A stretch of 64,000 nucleotides of DNA from Rhodopseudomonas palustris. Lineage in GTDB: Bacteria; Pseudomonadota; Alphaproteobacteria; Rhizobiales; Xanthobacteraceae. Of the stretch, positions 1-10,971 are shown piece after piece. Made by a program: the position numbers and the translations under genes. The notes beneath the pieces were generated by a model. That model had not been told where the DNA came from. It saw only the letters and a program-made list of their open reading frames with translations, and did no database searches. Position 1 is the stretch's first letter. The number at the start of each line of letters is the position of its first letter. The stretch is from NCBI RefSeq assembly GCF_003591005.1, contig NZ_QYYD01000002.1, forward strand, positions 62,001-126,000, given 5' to 3'.

Positions 1-117
1 ATGCGCAAATCCTCGGGCGCCGGGACCGAGGTCGCGCTCGACGGCGTCGCCGCCTTGCCGGAGCAACTGATCTCGGCGCTGGAAGCCCGCGCGGTCTGGG
101 CCAAATACGGCTTTTAG
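1..117 (+). CDS. C-terminal end of a probable S49 family peptidase (partial)
   Basis: An open frame runs from the first base to a TAG at 115-117 and gives 38 residues ending ALEARAVWAKYGF. The 5' part lies outside the window, so the ATG at position 1 need not be a start. The Ser/Gly-rich linker followed by a short amphipathic tail resembles, from memory, the C terminus of SppA-like S49 peptidases found beside glyQ in Bradyrhizobium relatives. No catalytic motif is visible here, so the family assignment is tentative. Confidence 0.45.
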   Translation: MRKSSGAGTEVALDGVAALPEQLISALEARAVWAKYGF

Positions 118-220
118 AAGGTGTTTGGCGCGCCGTTTCGCCCCGCCGGGCGGGATTGCGAGCCGGCAGCGAGTCAGCGAAACTGGCCTCGGGGCGTGAC
201 CTGAAGATGAGGATCGATCA

Positions 221-409
221 ATGCCGCCGCTGCTCGTACTCGCCGGGACGCTCGTGGGTATCGCTGCCGTGCGCTGGGCCTTCCGCACGGCCGGACGGAT
301 CAATCAGGAGCTCGACGAGGTGCGGACGGCGATCTTCGCCGAACCGCAACCGGCCGAAATTCCGACGCTGCGGCTGGATCCGGTGACCGGCGCGTATCGC
401 CCCGGCTGA
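221..409 (+). CDS. small conserved membrane-anchored hypothetical protein (62 aa)
   Basis: Residues 1-20 form one hydrophobic helix (MPPLLVLAGTLVGIAAVRWA). A short charged segment and a tail containing LDPVTGAYRPG follow. A GAGG stretch lies about 10 bases before the ATG. It starts about 100 bases after the preceding peptidase tail on the same strand, so co-transcription is plausible. No function can be assigned; a single-pass inner-membrane protein with a short cytoplasmic domain is the simplest reading. Confidence 0.65.
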   Translation: MPPLLVLAGTLVGIAAVRWAFRTAGRINQELDEVRTAIFAEPQPAEIPTLRLDPVTGAYRPG

Positions 410-533
410 GCGCGCCTCGCCATCTAGCGGGCAATTCGGCGCCGGCCCCCGGGCGGGGCATCACCCGCAGGGCCGGCAGCAACCTTGGAGGTTGCGAAGG
501 TTGCGGCGCGACGCGTTGGCCGCGCCGGAGCCG

Positions 534-617
534 TCAATGCCGCCGGATCTGGCCGCCGAGCAGCGGCGCCACGGTGAGCGCCACCATCACGGCGCCAAGC
601 ATCTGAATTGTTGTCAT
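534..617 (-). CDS. tiny hydrophobic peptide (27 aa), candidate small membrane protein
   Basis: On the minus strand an ATG at 617 is preceded by a good Shine-Dalgarno stretch (GGGAGAG, about 4 bases upstream) and opens a 27-codon frame that ends at TGA 536-534. The peptide starts MTTIQMLGAVMVALTVAPLL, one transmembrane-length hydrophobic stretch, and ends with a short basic tail (QIRRH). It is the only candidate gene in the 410-857 gap. Size, hydrophobicity and a strong SD are the only support; conservation has not been tested. Confidence 0.4.
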   Translation of the reverse strand: MTTIQMLGAVMVALTVAPLLGGQIRRH

Positions 618-875
618 TGAGCTCTCCCTTTCTTTCCCGCGCCCGGCCCCCCAGCCGGATGCGTCCCACCCCGGTATGGTTAGGTAGAGATTGCTAACGA
701 AAGTTAATTGGCGTTAGGGACGTGCGGCACATGGTTAACCGCCGGTTAAGAGCGTAGCGCCGCCGCCGCTGGAGGCGCCTCAGGGCTTGATCTGGGCCGA
801 TCGCCTTGATTTGCCGGAGCCCTGTCGATACGGTCCGGCCGCTTTCCAAAAACCCTCGTGAATCCAAAGCCGATC

Positions 876-1820
876 ATGGACTCGACGCCTCCTCACATGC
901 GCCCGGAACGTTCCTTCCAGGGCCTGATCCTGACGCTGCAGCGGTTCTGGGCCGATTACGGCTGCGTGATCCTGCAGCCCTACGACATGGAGGTCGGCGC
1001 CGGCACCTTCCATCCGGCCACCACGCTGCGGGCGCTCGGCCCCAAGCGCTGGAACGCAGCTTACGTCCAGCCGTCGCGCCGCCCGAAAGACGGCCGCTAT
1101 GGCGAGAACCCCAACCGGCTGCAGCACTACTACCAGTTCCAGGTGATCCTGAAGCCGTCGCCGCCGGACCTACAGGAGCTCTATCTGAAATCGCTGCAGG
1201 CGATCGGCGTCGACACCGCGCTGCACGACGTGCGCTTCGTCGAGGACGATTGGGAAAGCCCGACGCTGGGCGCCTGGGGGCTCGGCTGGGAGTGCTGGTG
1301 CGACGGCATGGAAGTCAGCCAGTTCACCTACTTCCAGCAGGTCGCCGGCGTCGAATGCGCGCCGGTCGCCGGTGAACTCACTTATGGCCTCGAGCGGCTG
1401 GCGATGTACGTCCAGGGTATCGACCGCGTCTACGACCTCAACTTCAACGGCCGAGACGGCGCCGACAAGGTCACCTATGGCGACGTCTTCCTGCAGGCCG
1501 AGAAGGAATACTCGAAGCACAATTTCGAGATCGCCGACACCGACATGCTGTTCGAGCAATTCAAGATGGCCGAAGCCGCCTGCAAGAAGTATCTCGAGGC
1601 CGGCTGGGTGATGTCGGCCGACGGCGCCAAGCGCGAAGCCCATGCCATGGCGCTGCCGGCCTACGACCAGTGCATCAAAGCCAGCCACGTCTTCAACCTG
1701 CTCGACGCCCGCGGCGTGATCTCGGTAACCGAACGCCAGAGCTACATCCTGCGCGTGCGTGAGCTCGCGAAGGCCTGCGGCGAGGCATGGTTGCATACGG
1801 AGGCGGGAAGGGCGGATTAG
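876..1820 (+). CDS. glyQ: glycyl-tRNA synthetase alpha subunit
   Basis: Alpha subunit of the heterotetrameric (alpha2beta2) bacterial glycyl-tRNA synthetase. It holds the class II catalytic core that activates glycine. Family landmarks are plain: [18 protein letters not shown] near the N terminus, [16 protein letters not shown], the [19 protein letters not shown] segment and the C-terminal ITVTERQ-like region ([16 protein letters not shown]). I chose ATG 876; an in-frame GTG at 858 would add six residues and neither start has a strong SD. The partner glyS follows but is separated by about 710 bases holding a DUF559 gene and repeats, so the usual tight glyQ-glyS coupling is broken. Confidence 0.96.
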   Translation: MDSTPPHMRPERSFQGLILTLQRFWADYGCVILQPYDMEVGAGTFHPATTLRALGPKRWNAAYVQPSRRPKDGRYGENPNRLQHYYQFQVILKPSPPDLQELYLKSLQAIGVDTALHDVRFVEDDWESPTLGAWGLGWECWCDGMEVSQFTYFQQVAGVECAPVAGELTYGLERLAMYVQGIDRVYDLNFNGRDGADKVTYGDVFLQAEKEYSKHNFEIADTDMLFEQFKMAEAACKKYLEAGWVMSADGAKREAHAMALPAYDQCIKASHVFNLLDARGVISVTERQSYILRVRELAKACGEAWLHTEAGRAD

Positions 1821-1904
1821 AGCGACTTTCTTCACCCTCCCCTGGAGGGGGAGGGTCGCCTGCCGAAGGCGGGCGGGGTGTACGATAACGAGGACGCCTC
1901 TGCT

Positions 1905-1940
1905 CCCCTCCCCCTTGCGGGGAGGGGTCGGGGGTGGGGG
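1905..1940. repeat. GC-rich palindromic repeat, copy A, upstream of the DUF559 gene
   Basis: A 36-bp unit begins CCCCTCCCCCTTGCGGGGAG and ends GGGGGTGGGGG. Its first part is self-complementary around TTGC. A related, degenerate hairpin unit lies just upstream at 1833-1880. Copy B (2314-2350) is its exact inverse and copy C (2471-2506) is a near-identical direct copy, so the DUF559 gene is bracketed by this family. Confidence 0.85.
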
Positions 1941-1947
1941 TCCACGG

Positions 1948-2406
1948 ATGCTGAGTTCAATGTTCGGATCGCCAGCGATGACCAACGATCGCCAGCGTTA
2001 CTTCGCGCACACGATGCGCCACAATCCGACCGATGCTGAGCGCGTGCTGTGGCAGCGCCTGCGGCACGATGTGATGCTGGCCAACTCGCACTTCCGCCGC
2101 CAGGCGGCGATTGGTCCGTTTATCGTCGACTTCGCCAGTCGTGGCGCCAGGCTGGTGATCGAACTCGACGGTGGTCAGCACGATCAGCAGCGCGACGCGG
2201 ACCAGGCGCGTAGTCGCTTCATTGAAGCAGAGGGCTATCGCGTGCTTCGCTTCTGGAATCACGATGTCCTCGGCATTCTGGATGGTGTTCTCGCCGAGAT
2301 TCAGTCCGCGTTGCCCCCCACCCCCGACCCCTCCCCGCAAGGGGGAGGGGAGCCAAAACCGCGCGCGCCGCGTAAGCCGCGCGGACGTCGTCGGGAGGCT
2401 CAGTGA
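1948..2406 (+). CDS. DUF559 domain protein (Vsr/restriction-endonuclease-like fold)
   Basis: A 152-aa protein from ATG 1948; in-frame ATGs at 1960 and 1978 are alternatives, and 1978 gives the usual family N terminus MTNDRQRYFAHTMRHNPTDAE. DUF559 landmarks are visible: MRHNPTDAERVLWQRLR, FRRQAAIGPFIVDFA, LVIELDGGQHD and GYRVLRFWNHDVL. The E-LDGGQH and VDF residues correspond to the predicted metal-binding nuclease core shared with Vsr-like enzymes. The biochemical role of most members is unproven. Repeat copy B supplies codons for the C-terminal PPTPDPSPQGGGE tail, and a basic stretch follows. It splits the glyQ-glyS pair, which suggests insertion together with its repeats. Confidence 0.85.
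   Translation: MLSSMFGSPAMTNDRQRYFAHTMRHNPTDAERVLWQRLRHDVMLANSHFRRQAAIGPFIVDFASRGARLVIELDGGQHDQQRDADQARSRFIEAEGYRVLRFWNHDVLGILDGVLAEIQSALPPTPDPSPQGGGEPKPRAPRKPRGRRREAQ
2314..2350. repeat. GC-rich palindromic repeat, copy B, inverted, inside the 3' end of the DUF559 gene
   Basis: Reverse complement of copy A over the full 36 bases, located inside the coding frame where it encodes PPTPDPSPQGGGE. A and B therefore form inverted repeats flanking the conserved part of the DUF559 gene. Confidence 0.85.
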
Positions 2407-2470
2407 TTCTTGGTCTTCATGGACTCTGCCTTGGCGGAGTTGGCTCGTCTTTCCGGCACTGCCTCCTGCT

Positions 2471-2506
2471 CCCCTTCCCCTTGCGGGGAGGGGTCGGGGG
2501 TGGGGG
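2471..2506. repeat. GC-rich palindromic repeat, copy C, between DUF559 gene and glyS
   Basis: Direct copy of A with one visible difference near the 5' end (CCCCTTCCCC), followed by the same GGGTCGGGGGTGGGGGTCC end. It lies 25 bases before the glyS start. Confidence 0.85.
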
Positions 2507-2531
2507 TCCCCACGCACGGAATCCAATCTAA

Positions 2532-4688
2532 ATGCCCGATCTCCTCCTCGAACTATTCTCCGAAGAAATCCCGGCGCGGATGCAGGCCAAGGCTGCTGAT
2601 GATTTGAAGCGGCTGGTCACTGATAGGCTGGTCGGCGAAGGGCTCGTCTATGAAGGCGCCAAGGCGTTTGCGACGCCGCGGCGGCTCGCGCTGACGGTGC
2701 ACGGCATTCCGGCGCGGCAGCCGGACCTCAAGGACGAGCGCAAGGGGCCGAAGGTCGGCGCGCCGGATGCGGCGGTGCAGGGCTTCCTCAAGGCCACCGG
2801 GCTCGGATCGCTCAATGAAGCCAAGATCCAGCGCGATCCGAAGAAGGGCGACTTCTACGTCGCGCTGATCGAGAAGCCGGGCCGGCCGGCGATCGAGGTG
2901 CTGGCCGAGATCCTGCCGGTGATCGTCCGCACCTTTCCGTGGCCGAAATCGATGCGCTGGGGCGAGCGATCGGCCAAGCCCGGCGCGCTGCAATGGGTGC
3001 GGCCGCTGCATTCGATCATCGCCACCTTCGGCATCGACACCGAGGAGCCGGACGTGGTGGCGTTCGACGTCAGCGGCATCAAGGCCGGGCAACTGACGCG
3101 CGGCCATCGCTTCATGGCGCCCGATGCGTTCGAAGTGCGCCGGTTCGAGGACTACGAGGCCAAGCTCGCCGCCGCCAAGGTCGTGCTCGATCCGCAGCGC
3201 CGCAAGGACATCATTTTGGCCGACGCCAAGACGCTGGCGCAGGCGCAGAACTACGCGCTGGTCGAGGACGCCGGCCTGCTCGACGAAGTCTCCGGCCTCG
3301 TCGAATGGCCGGTGCCGCTGATGGGCTCGTTCGACGAAGCCTTTTTGGCGATCCCCGACGAAGTGATCCGCGCCACCATCCGGGCCAACCAGAAGTGCTT
3401 CGTGGTCGCCGATCCGGCGACCGGCAAGCTCGCCAACAAATTCATCCTGACCGCCAACATCGAAGCCAGCGACGGCGGCGCCGCCATCACCGCCGGCAAC
3501 GAGCGCGTCATCCGCGCGCGCCTCAGCGATGCGAAGTTTTTCTACGACACCGATCTGAAAACCCGGCTGGAAGACCGGCTGCCGAAGTTCAATCAGATCG
3601 TGTTTCATGAAAAGCTCGGGACGCAAGCCGAACGCATCGCGCGCATCGAACGCCTAGCTGCGGAGATCGCGCCGCTGGTCGGCGCGGATGTCGAGAAGGC
3701 CAAGCGTGCGGCGCGGCTGTGCAAGGCCGACTTGCTCACCGAAGTCGTCGGCGAATTCCCCGAGCTGCAGGGGCTGATGGGCAAGTACTACGCGCTGGCG
3801 CAAGGCGAAGACGCCAGCGTCGCCGCCGCCTGCGAGGAGCACTACAAGCCGCAAGGCCCGGCCGACCGCGTCCCGACCGACCCGGTCAGCATCGCGGTGG
3901 CGCTGGCCGACAAGCTCGACACGCTGGTCGGGTTCTGGGCGATCGACGAGAAGCCGACGGGGAGTAAGGACCCGTATGCGCTGCGAAGGGCGGCGCTGGG
4001 AGTGATCAGGCTGTTGCTGGATAACTCCCTGCGCCTGCGGTTGCTCGACTTGATAGCTGCACATTCGGCCGTCATGGCCGGGCTTGTCCCGGCCATCCAC
4101 GCCTTGGCCAACGCCAAGAAAGGCGTGGATGCCCGCGACAAGCGCGGGCATGACGACGTCAGTGGCAGTCTCCTCTCTTTCTTCGCCGACCGCCTGAAAG
4201 TCCAACTCCGCGACCAGGGCGCCCGACACGATCTCGTCGATGCGGTGTTCGCGCTCGAGGGGCAGGACGACATCCTGATGATCGTCCGCCGCGTCGAGGC
4301 GCTCGCGGCGTTCCTTGCTACTGATGACGGCAAGAACCTGCTCGCCGGCACCAAACGCGCCGCCAATATTCTGCGCATCGAGGAGAAGAAGGACGGCCGC
4401 ACGTTTGATGGTGCGCCGGATGCGTCGCTGTACACGCAGGACGAGGAGAAGGCGCTGGCCGCCGCGATCGATCGCGCCAAGGCGGAGGCTGGCGCGGCCG
4501 TCGCCAAGGAGGACTTCGCCGCGGCGATGACGGCGATGGCCGGGCTGCGTCCGGCGGTCGATGCGTTCTTCGACAAGGTCACGGTGAATGCCGACGACAA
4601 GGCCGTCCGCGAAAACCGGCTGAAGCTGCTCAACGAAATCCGCGCGGCGACGCGCGCGGTGGCAGATTTTTCGAAGATCCAGGACTAA
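2532..4688 (+). CDS. glyS: glycyl-tRNA synthetase beta subunit with an in-frame palindromic-repeat insertion
   Basis: The beta subunit of glycyl-tRNA synthetase recognises tRNA-Gly. The 718-aa product starts [18 protein letters not shown], the canonical beta-subunit N terminus, and contains [37 protein letters not shown] and the [31 protein letters not shown] block. Around residues 514-542, in the helical C-terminal half, there is an extra stretch beginning [13 protein letters not shown] and ending RDKRGHDDV. It is the translation of a dispersed palindromic repeat (4071-4154). The frame is kept and the flanking sequence resumes normally, so the protein is probably functional with an exposed loop. 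Confidence 0.96.
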   Translation: MPDLLLELFSEEIPARMQAKAADDLKRLVTDRLVGEGLVYEGAKAFATPRRLALTVHGIPARQPDLKDERKGPKVGAPDAAVQGFLKATGLGSLNEAKIQRDPKKGDFYVALIEKPGRPAIEVLAEILPVIVRTFPWPKSMRWGERSAKPGALQWVRPLHSIIATFGIDTEEPDVVAFDVSGIKAGQLTRGHRFMAPDAFEVRRFEDYEAKLAAAKVVLDPQRRKDIILADAKTLAQAQNYALVEDAGLLDEVSGLVEWPVPLMGSFDEAFLAIPDEVIRATIRANQKCFVVADPATGKLANKFILTANIEASDGGAAITAGNERVIRARLSDAKFFYDTDLKTRLEDRLPKFNQIVFHEKLGTQAERIARIERLAAEIAPLVGADVEKAKRAARLCKADLLTEVVGEFPELQGLMGKYYALAQGEDASVAAACEEHYKPQGPADRVPTDPVSIAVALADKLDTLVGFWAIDEKPTGSKDPYALRRAALGVIRLLLDNSLRLRLLDLIAAHSAVMAGLVPAIHALANAKKGVDARDKRGHDDVSGSLLSFFADRLKVQLRDQGARHDLVDAVFALEGQDDILMIVRRVEALAAFLATDDGKNLLAGTKRAANILRIEEKKDGRTFDGAPDASLYTQDEEKALAAAIDRAKAEAGAAVAKEDFAAAMTAMAGLRPAVDAFFDKVTVNADDKAVRENRLKLLNEIRAATRAVADFSKIQD
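4071..4154. repeat. paired-hairpin palindromic element inserted in frame in glyS
   Basis: The unit runs from GTCATGGCCGGGCTTGTCCC to GCGGGCATGAC, with inner arms CCACGCCTT and AAGGCGTGGA. The same architecture occurs in intergenic DNA at 16484-16572, 30208-30295 and 58968-59054. Here it lies wholly inside the glyS frame and adds about 28 residues. Confidence 0.9.
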
Positions 4689-4695
4689 CGCCTCG

Positions 4696-4844
4696 GTCAT
4701 TCGGGGCCCCGCGTAGCGGCGAGCCCGGAATCCATCATCACCGACGCTGGTGGTTGGGCACGGCAGGTCGGCGGCTGTGCGTAACCGCGCGTGCGGGGAG
4801 TCTGGAATCCGGGTTCACGAGCTTCGCTCGTGCCCCGGGATGAC
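4696..4844. repeat. dispersed repeat, CCGGAAT-type
   Basis: Inverted arms begin GTCATTCGGGGC and end GCCCCGGGATGAC, with inner CCCGGAATCC / GGAATCCGGGTT segments. The copy at 10581-10701 has the same layout. It occupies most of the gap after glyS. Confidence 0.75.
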
Positions 4845-4905
4845 GCGAGGGTCTGGCTGGGGCTCTCGGAGCAGCATGGCGCGGCCCGCTGTTCTCCCCC
4901 GCCTT

Positions 4906-5002
4906 CATTGCCGGGCTTGACCCGGCAATCCATCCTCTTCGCAACGGCTTCTCAGGCGCGCTCACGCGCGCGATGGATGCGCGGGTCGAGCCCGCGCATG
5001 AC
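4906..5002. repeat. degenerate copy of the palindromic element seen in glyS
   Basis: CATTGCCGGGCTTGACCCGGCAATCCAT at the left and GATGGATGCGCGGGTCGAGCCC...CATGAC at the right keep the two-hairpin plan, but the middle differs from the four better copies. With the previous repeat it fills the 4689-5152 gap. No gene is seen there. Confidence 0.65.
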
Positions 5003-5152
5003 GGTGGTTGATGGAGATGCCCATTGCCCCAAACCAGCGTGCGTAGTCGCCCGCCCCAGCAGTCCCCGCCATTTACGTTCCGTTAACCATGTCCTGAAAG
5101 GGTGGCGCTCGGTAAGGGTTCCTTAATTTCTTTGCGGACGGCGGGACGCGGC

Positions 5153-6253
5153 ATGACGTCGATTTCCAACCAGGTGTCGGGCTACGCGCAATACGGCGCC
5201 TATGCGCGGACCGCAGGGGCGCAGTCTTCGTTGGCAAGCATCCTCAGCGGCACCAGTGACGACACGCTGCCGAGCGCCAGCAACGCGGCGACCAATTTGA
5301 CGCTGTCGGCGCAGGCCAAGGCGCAACTCGCCAGCGCCACCGCCACCAAGGACTTCACCACCGTCATCAGCGACAGCCGCGCCGCGCTCGACAAGCTGTA
5401 CAAGGCCGCAAATGTCAGCGCGCCGTACGATTCCAGCGGCAAGCCGACGATCGATCTGTCGTCGCTCGATCGCCGCGCGCTGTATGCGATCGCCTCGAAC
5501 GCCGGCGGCAAGTTCAGCGACGCCGAGCAGACTCTCGCCGCGGTGACGCGGATCGCGGGCTTCAACGCGGCGCTGTCGCCGGCGACCCAGACCGCCAAGC
5601 TCACCGGCAACTACAATTCGGTCTACAAGGCGGCCGCCGACTATCTCGACGGCGCCAGCAGCGAGGAGAAGGCGACCGCAACCTGGCAGGCCGAGCGCGC
5701 CGCGGTCGGCAAGGGCATCACCGCGACGCAGGCCGATCCCAGCAAGATTCCGTCCGGCATCAGCAACGACCCGGTCGCCGCCTATCTGGCGCAGTATCCG
5801 TCGGGCAGCGCGATGCCGACGGAGGACTTCGCCAGCGTCGCCAAGTCGGCGCGCGCCGTGCTCGATGCGCAGGCCAAGGCCGCCTCGGCCGCCGGCAAGG
5901 AACTGGTGTACGATCCCGGCCGCAGGGTCGGCCAGCAGGCCGATCTCTCCGTGCTGAGCAACCGCGATCTGTCGGCGATCTCGCTCAACAAGGATAGCCT
6001 GTTCTCACTTGAAGAAACGACCGCGGCGAAGCGCGAACTCGACAGCCGCAACCGCGCCAGCATCCTCGGCGCGCTGAAGCAGAGCCAGACCTCCGGCAAT
6101 CCGGCCGATTTCAGCCTCGGCCTGCTCAACGCCTATTCGGCGATGAGCGCCGAAGAGCGCACGGCGACCAACTGGACACCCGCGTTCCGCGATCATGCCG
6201 TGCAGAGCTACAAATCCACCACGACATTGCTGTCGCTGCTGAAGAGTAGTTGA
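5153..6253 (+). CDS. conserved hypothetical protein with an internal duplication (366 aa)
   Basis: I do not recognise the family. The start is placed at ATG 5153 (MTSISNQVSGYAQYGAYART); an upstream GTG at 5102 would add an implausible basic leader. Two tandem units of about 160 residues are visible. The first has KDFTTVISDSRAALD (from residue 66), then DLSSLDRRALYAIA, then SSEEKATATWQAER. The second has EDFASVAKSARAVLD (from about 224), then DLSVLSNRDLSAIS, then SAEERTATNWTPAFRDHA. The sequence is Ala/Ser-rich and soluble-looking, with no signal peptide or membrane segment. It ends just before a repeat cluster. Confidence 0.75.
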   Translation: MTSISNQVSGYAQYGAYARTAGAQSSLASILSGTSDDTLPSASNAATNLTLSAQAKAQLASATATKDFTTVISDSRAALDKLYKAANVSAPYDSSGKPTIDLSSLDRRALYAIASNAGGKFSDAEQTLAAVTRIAGFNAALSPATQTAKLTGNYNSVYKAAADYLDGASSEEKATATWQAERAAVGKGITATQADPSKIPSGISNDPVAAYLAQYPSGSAMPTEDFASVAKSARAVLDAQAKAASAAGKELVYDPGRRVGQQADLSVLSNRDLSAISLNKDSLFSLEETTAAKRELDSRNRASILGALKQSQTSGNPADFSLGLLNAYSAMSAEERTATNWTPAFRDHAVQSYKSTTTLLSLLKSS

Positions 6254-6296
6254 GCCGAGCGCTGCGAAACACTCGGCGGACATCGCTGCGCTTTCC

Positions 6297-6377
6297 GTCA
6301 TTGCGAGCGAAGCGAAGCAATCCAGCGCCGTGCACTGCGCTTCTGGATTGCTTCGTCGCTTCGCTCCTCGCAATGAC
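6297..6377. repeat. dispersed repeat, GTCATTGCGAGCGAAGC-type
   Basis: Arms GTCATTGCGAGCGAAGCGAA and its inverse TTCGCTCCTCGCAATGAC enclose GCAATCCAG / CTGGATTGC inner arms. Further copies lie at 10402-10479, 10792-10870 and 58770-58847. Confidence 0.85.
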
Positions 6378-6486
6378 GGCGTTGAAGGCCGCATTTCACA
6401 CATCGAATTCCGGCCAGGCTGTGAGGCGCTCGCCCGCAGGTGAGCCGCGAAGGATGCGGCTGCGCGTGCGGCCTATCCCGACGCCT

Positions 6487-6613
6487 GCCACCAGCACATC
6501 CTCATGGGTAGGAGGCGCGCAGCGCCGTCTCGACCCGTGGGCAACGCGCACTGCATGGCCCATCCTTCGAGACGCCCGGCTTCGCCGGGCTCCTCAGGAT
6601 GAGGACTCAGTGC
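6487..6613. repeat. dispersed repeat, CCTCAGGATGAG-type
   Basis: It begins GCCACCAGCACATCCTCATG, contains CAGCGCCGTCTCGA and CGAGACGCCCGGCTTCGCCG, and ends CTCCTCAGGATGAGGACT. The element at 25765-25892 matches along its whole length. The gap 6254-7026 holds this repeat, the previous one and the hairpin at 6684-6715; no gene is seen in it. Confidence 0.8.
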
Positions 6614-6683
6614 TTGTGGGGCGCGCGAATGGCAGCAGTCGCGCAACGCGCGAACATGCATACAACTGAACCCCAGACAGACG

Positions 6684-6715
6684 AACCCCGCCCGGGCGGG
6701 GGACGGGGCGGGGTT
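6684..6715. terminator. GC-rich stem-loop, possible terminator
   Basis: AACCCCGCC (6684-6692) pairs with GGCGGGGTT (6707-6715) to give a 9-bp stem with a G-rich loop, followed by CTCTGT rather than a T run. It could end transcription from either side or be another repeat remnant. Confidence 0.4.
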
Positions 6716-7026
6716 CTCTGTCCGGTCGCAACAGATGCGCCCGAACTTCGTTCAGTGACGAGGTCATCGGCCTGAACGATTATGTTGCGCGGTCGCACCA
6801 TGCGATCCGATCCGCGCAGTCATGGAGAAAATGCCGACCGCGCAGCGATGTTCCGCAAAATTTTGTCGCAGGCAGATTGAATCTGCGCCAACGGAGCCGA
6901 AGCAGGGAACGTCTGGCGTCATGGCGCTTGATGAGGGGCCGGTATCGCTCGCGCTGCCACGCCGGTTACACACCCCGATGCGATCCTTTGCGATTCGATC
7001 CCGCCTTCTTCACCCGGAGACCTGCC

Positions 7027-7182
7027 ATGACCATCACCACTGCCAACATTCCCGCCATTGTCGCGCTGATCGCCGGCATCCTGATCCTCGTGATGCCGCG
7101 CCTGCTGAATATCGTGGTGGCGGTCTACCTGATCTGCATCGGGCTGATCGGCATGGGCGTGCTGCGCTTCTTCCGTCTTTAG
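7027..7182 (+). CDS. DUF3096-type small membrane protein (51 aa)
   Basis: From ATG 7027, with GGAG seven bases upstream (ACCCGGAGACCTGCC), the product is MTITTANIPAIVALIAGILI, then LVMPRLLNIVVAVYLICIGL and a short basic end. Two hydrophobic helices joined by a PRLLN turn match the pattern of DUF3096 proteins, common small inner-membrane proteins of alphaproteobacteria with no known function. It stands alone between a repeat-rich gap and ppdK. Confidence 0.8.
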   Translation: MTITTANIPAIVALIAGILILVMPRLLNIVVAVYLICIGLIGMGVLRFFRL

Positions 7183-7283
7183 TCGGGCGCGCCGAGGCCA
7201 TGGGCTGGCCGCCTTGCTTGCATCTGCCGAAACGTGGTGTATAGCGGCCAAAATCCCACTCCTCTTGCGGACCGTTGACAGCC

Positions 7284-10292
<3,009 letters not shown>

Positions 10293-10327
10293 GAGCGACG
10301 GCAGCTAGCACTAGCAACGAACGCCAA

Positions 10328-10349
10328 CGGCCGGGCCCACGCCCGGCCG
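10328..10349 (+). terminator. strong stem-loop after ppdK
   Basis: CGGCCGGGC, loop CCAC, GCCCGGCCG: a perfect 9-bp GC stem 35 bases after the ppdK stop, followed by TTCGCATTCT. The T tract is weak, but position and stability fit an intrinsic terminator. Confidence 0.65.
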
Positions 10350-10401
10350 TTCGCATTCTGGACGGCATGAGTGCCGATCATTGCGCACACCGCCTCACCC
10401 C

Positions 10402-10479
10402 GTCATTGCGAGGAGCGCAGCGACGAAGCAATCCAGCGCAGTGCACAGCGCTGGATTGCTTCGCTTCGCTCGCAATGAC
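10402..10479. repeat. dispersed repeat, GTCATTGCGAG-type
   Basis: Left arm GTCATTGCGAGGAGCGCAGC and right arm GCTTCGCTCGCAATGAC, with GCAATCCAGCGC / GCGCTGGATTGC inside. It is oriented opposite to the 6297 copy, judged from the order of the AGCGAAGC and GGAGCG arms. Confidence 0.85.
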
Positions 10480-10580
10480 GGGGTGAGGTTGGTCGCCCGG
10501 TCCAGCCGGGCGATGACCGCGGGGGTGGGGGATGCATGGAATAACGACGCACACTTTCGCGCTTGCCTCGCCCCAAGCAC

Positions 10581-10701
10581 GTCATTCCGGGGCGCTCGCG
10601 CAGCGAGCGAACCCGGAATCTCGATGGGTTCTGCGACGCCGGCGCCTCCAAAACTTCGGGATTCCGGGTTCGCGCGCTAAGGGCGCGCGCCCCGGAATGA
10701 C
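10581..10701. repeat. dispersed repeat, CCGGAAT-type
   Basis: GTCATTCCGGGGCGCTCGCG at the left pairs with CGCGCGCCCCGGAATGAC at the right, with inner ACCCGGAATC / GATTCCGGGTT arms. Second copy of the 4696-4844 family. Confidence 0.8.
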
Positions 10702-10791
10702 GCCGGGTGGGGCGGGGGGCAGATGCAACTGGCGGGCTCCCAGCTTCCCCATCATTGCACGTCCTCTCCCCTGACCACGATGACCCTCCCC

Positions 10792-10870
10792 GTCATTGCG
10801 AGCGAAGCGAAGCAATCCAGCGCCGCGCGCAGTGGCTGGATTGCTTCGTCGCGGCGCTCCTCGCAATGAC
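10792..10870. repeat. dispersed repeat, GTCATTGCGAG-type
   Basis: Third copy of the 6297 family. With the two repeats above and the ppdK terminator it explains most of the gap 10293-10971, in which no gene is seen. Confidence 0.85.
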
Positions 10871-10971
10871 GGGGAGAGGCGGTGCTCGGCCGAAATGCCT
10901 AGACTGAGTCGCCGCCCTCCGGTCGTCCCCGCATCTTCCGCACTGCCGCGAAATATGCGATCCTTTGGGCC

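Noticed and set aside
4071-4154. Possibility that glyS is a pseudogene broken by a repeat
   Set aside because: The insert keeps the reading frame, has no stop, and normal GlyS sequence follows to the expected C terminus.
6822-7244. 140-codon frame overlapping the DUF3096 gene
   Set aside because: Composition is irregular and it overlaps the better-supported 51-aa membrane protein, which has its own SD.
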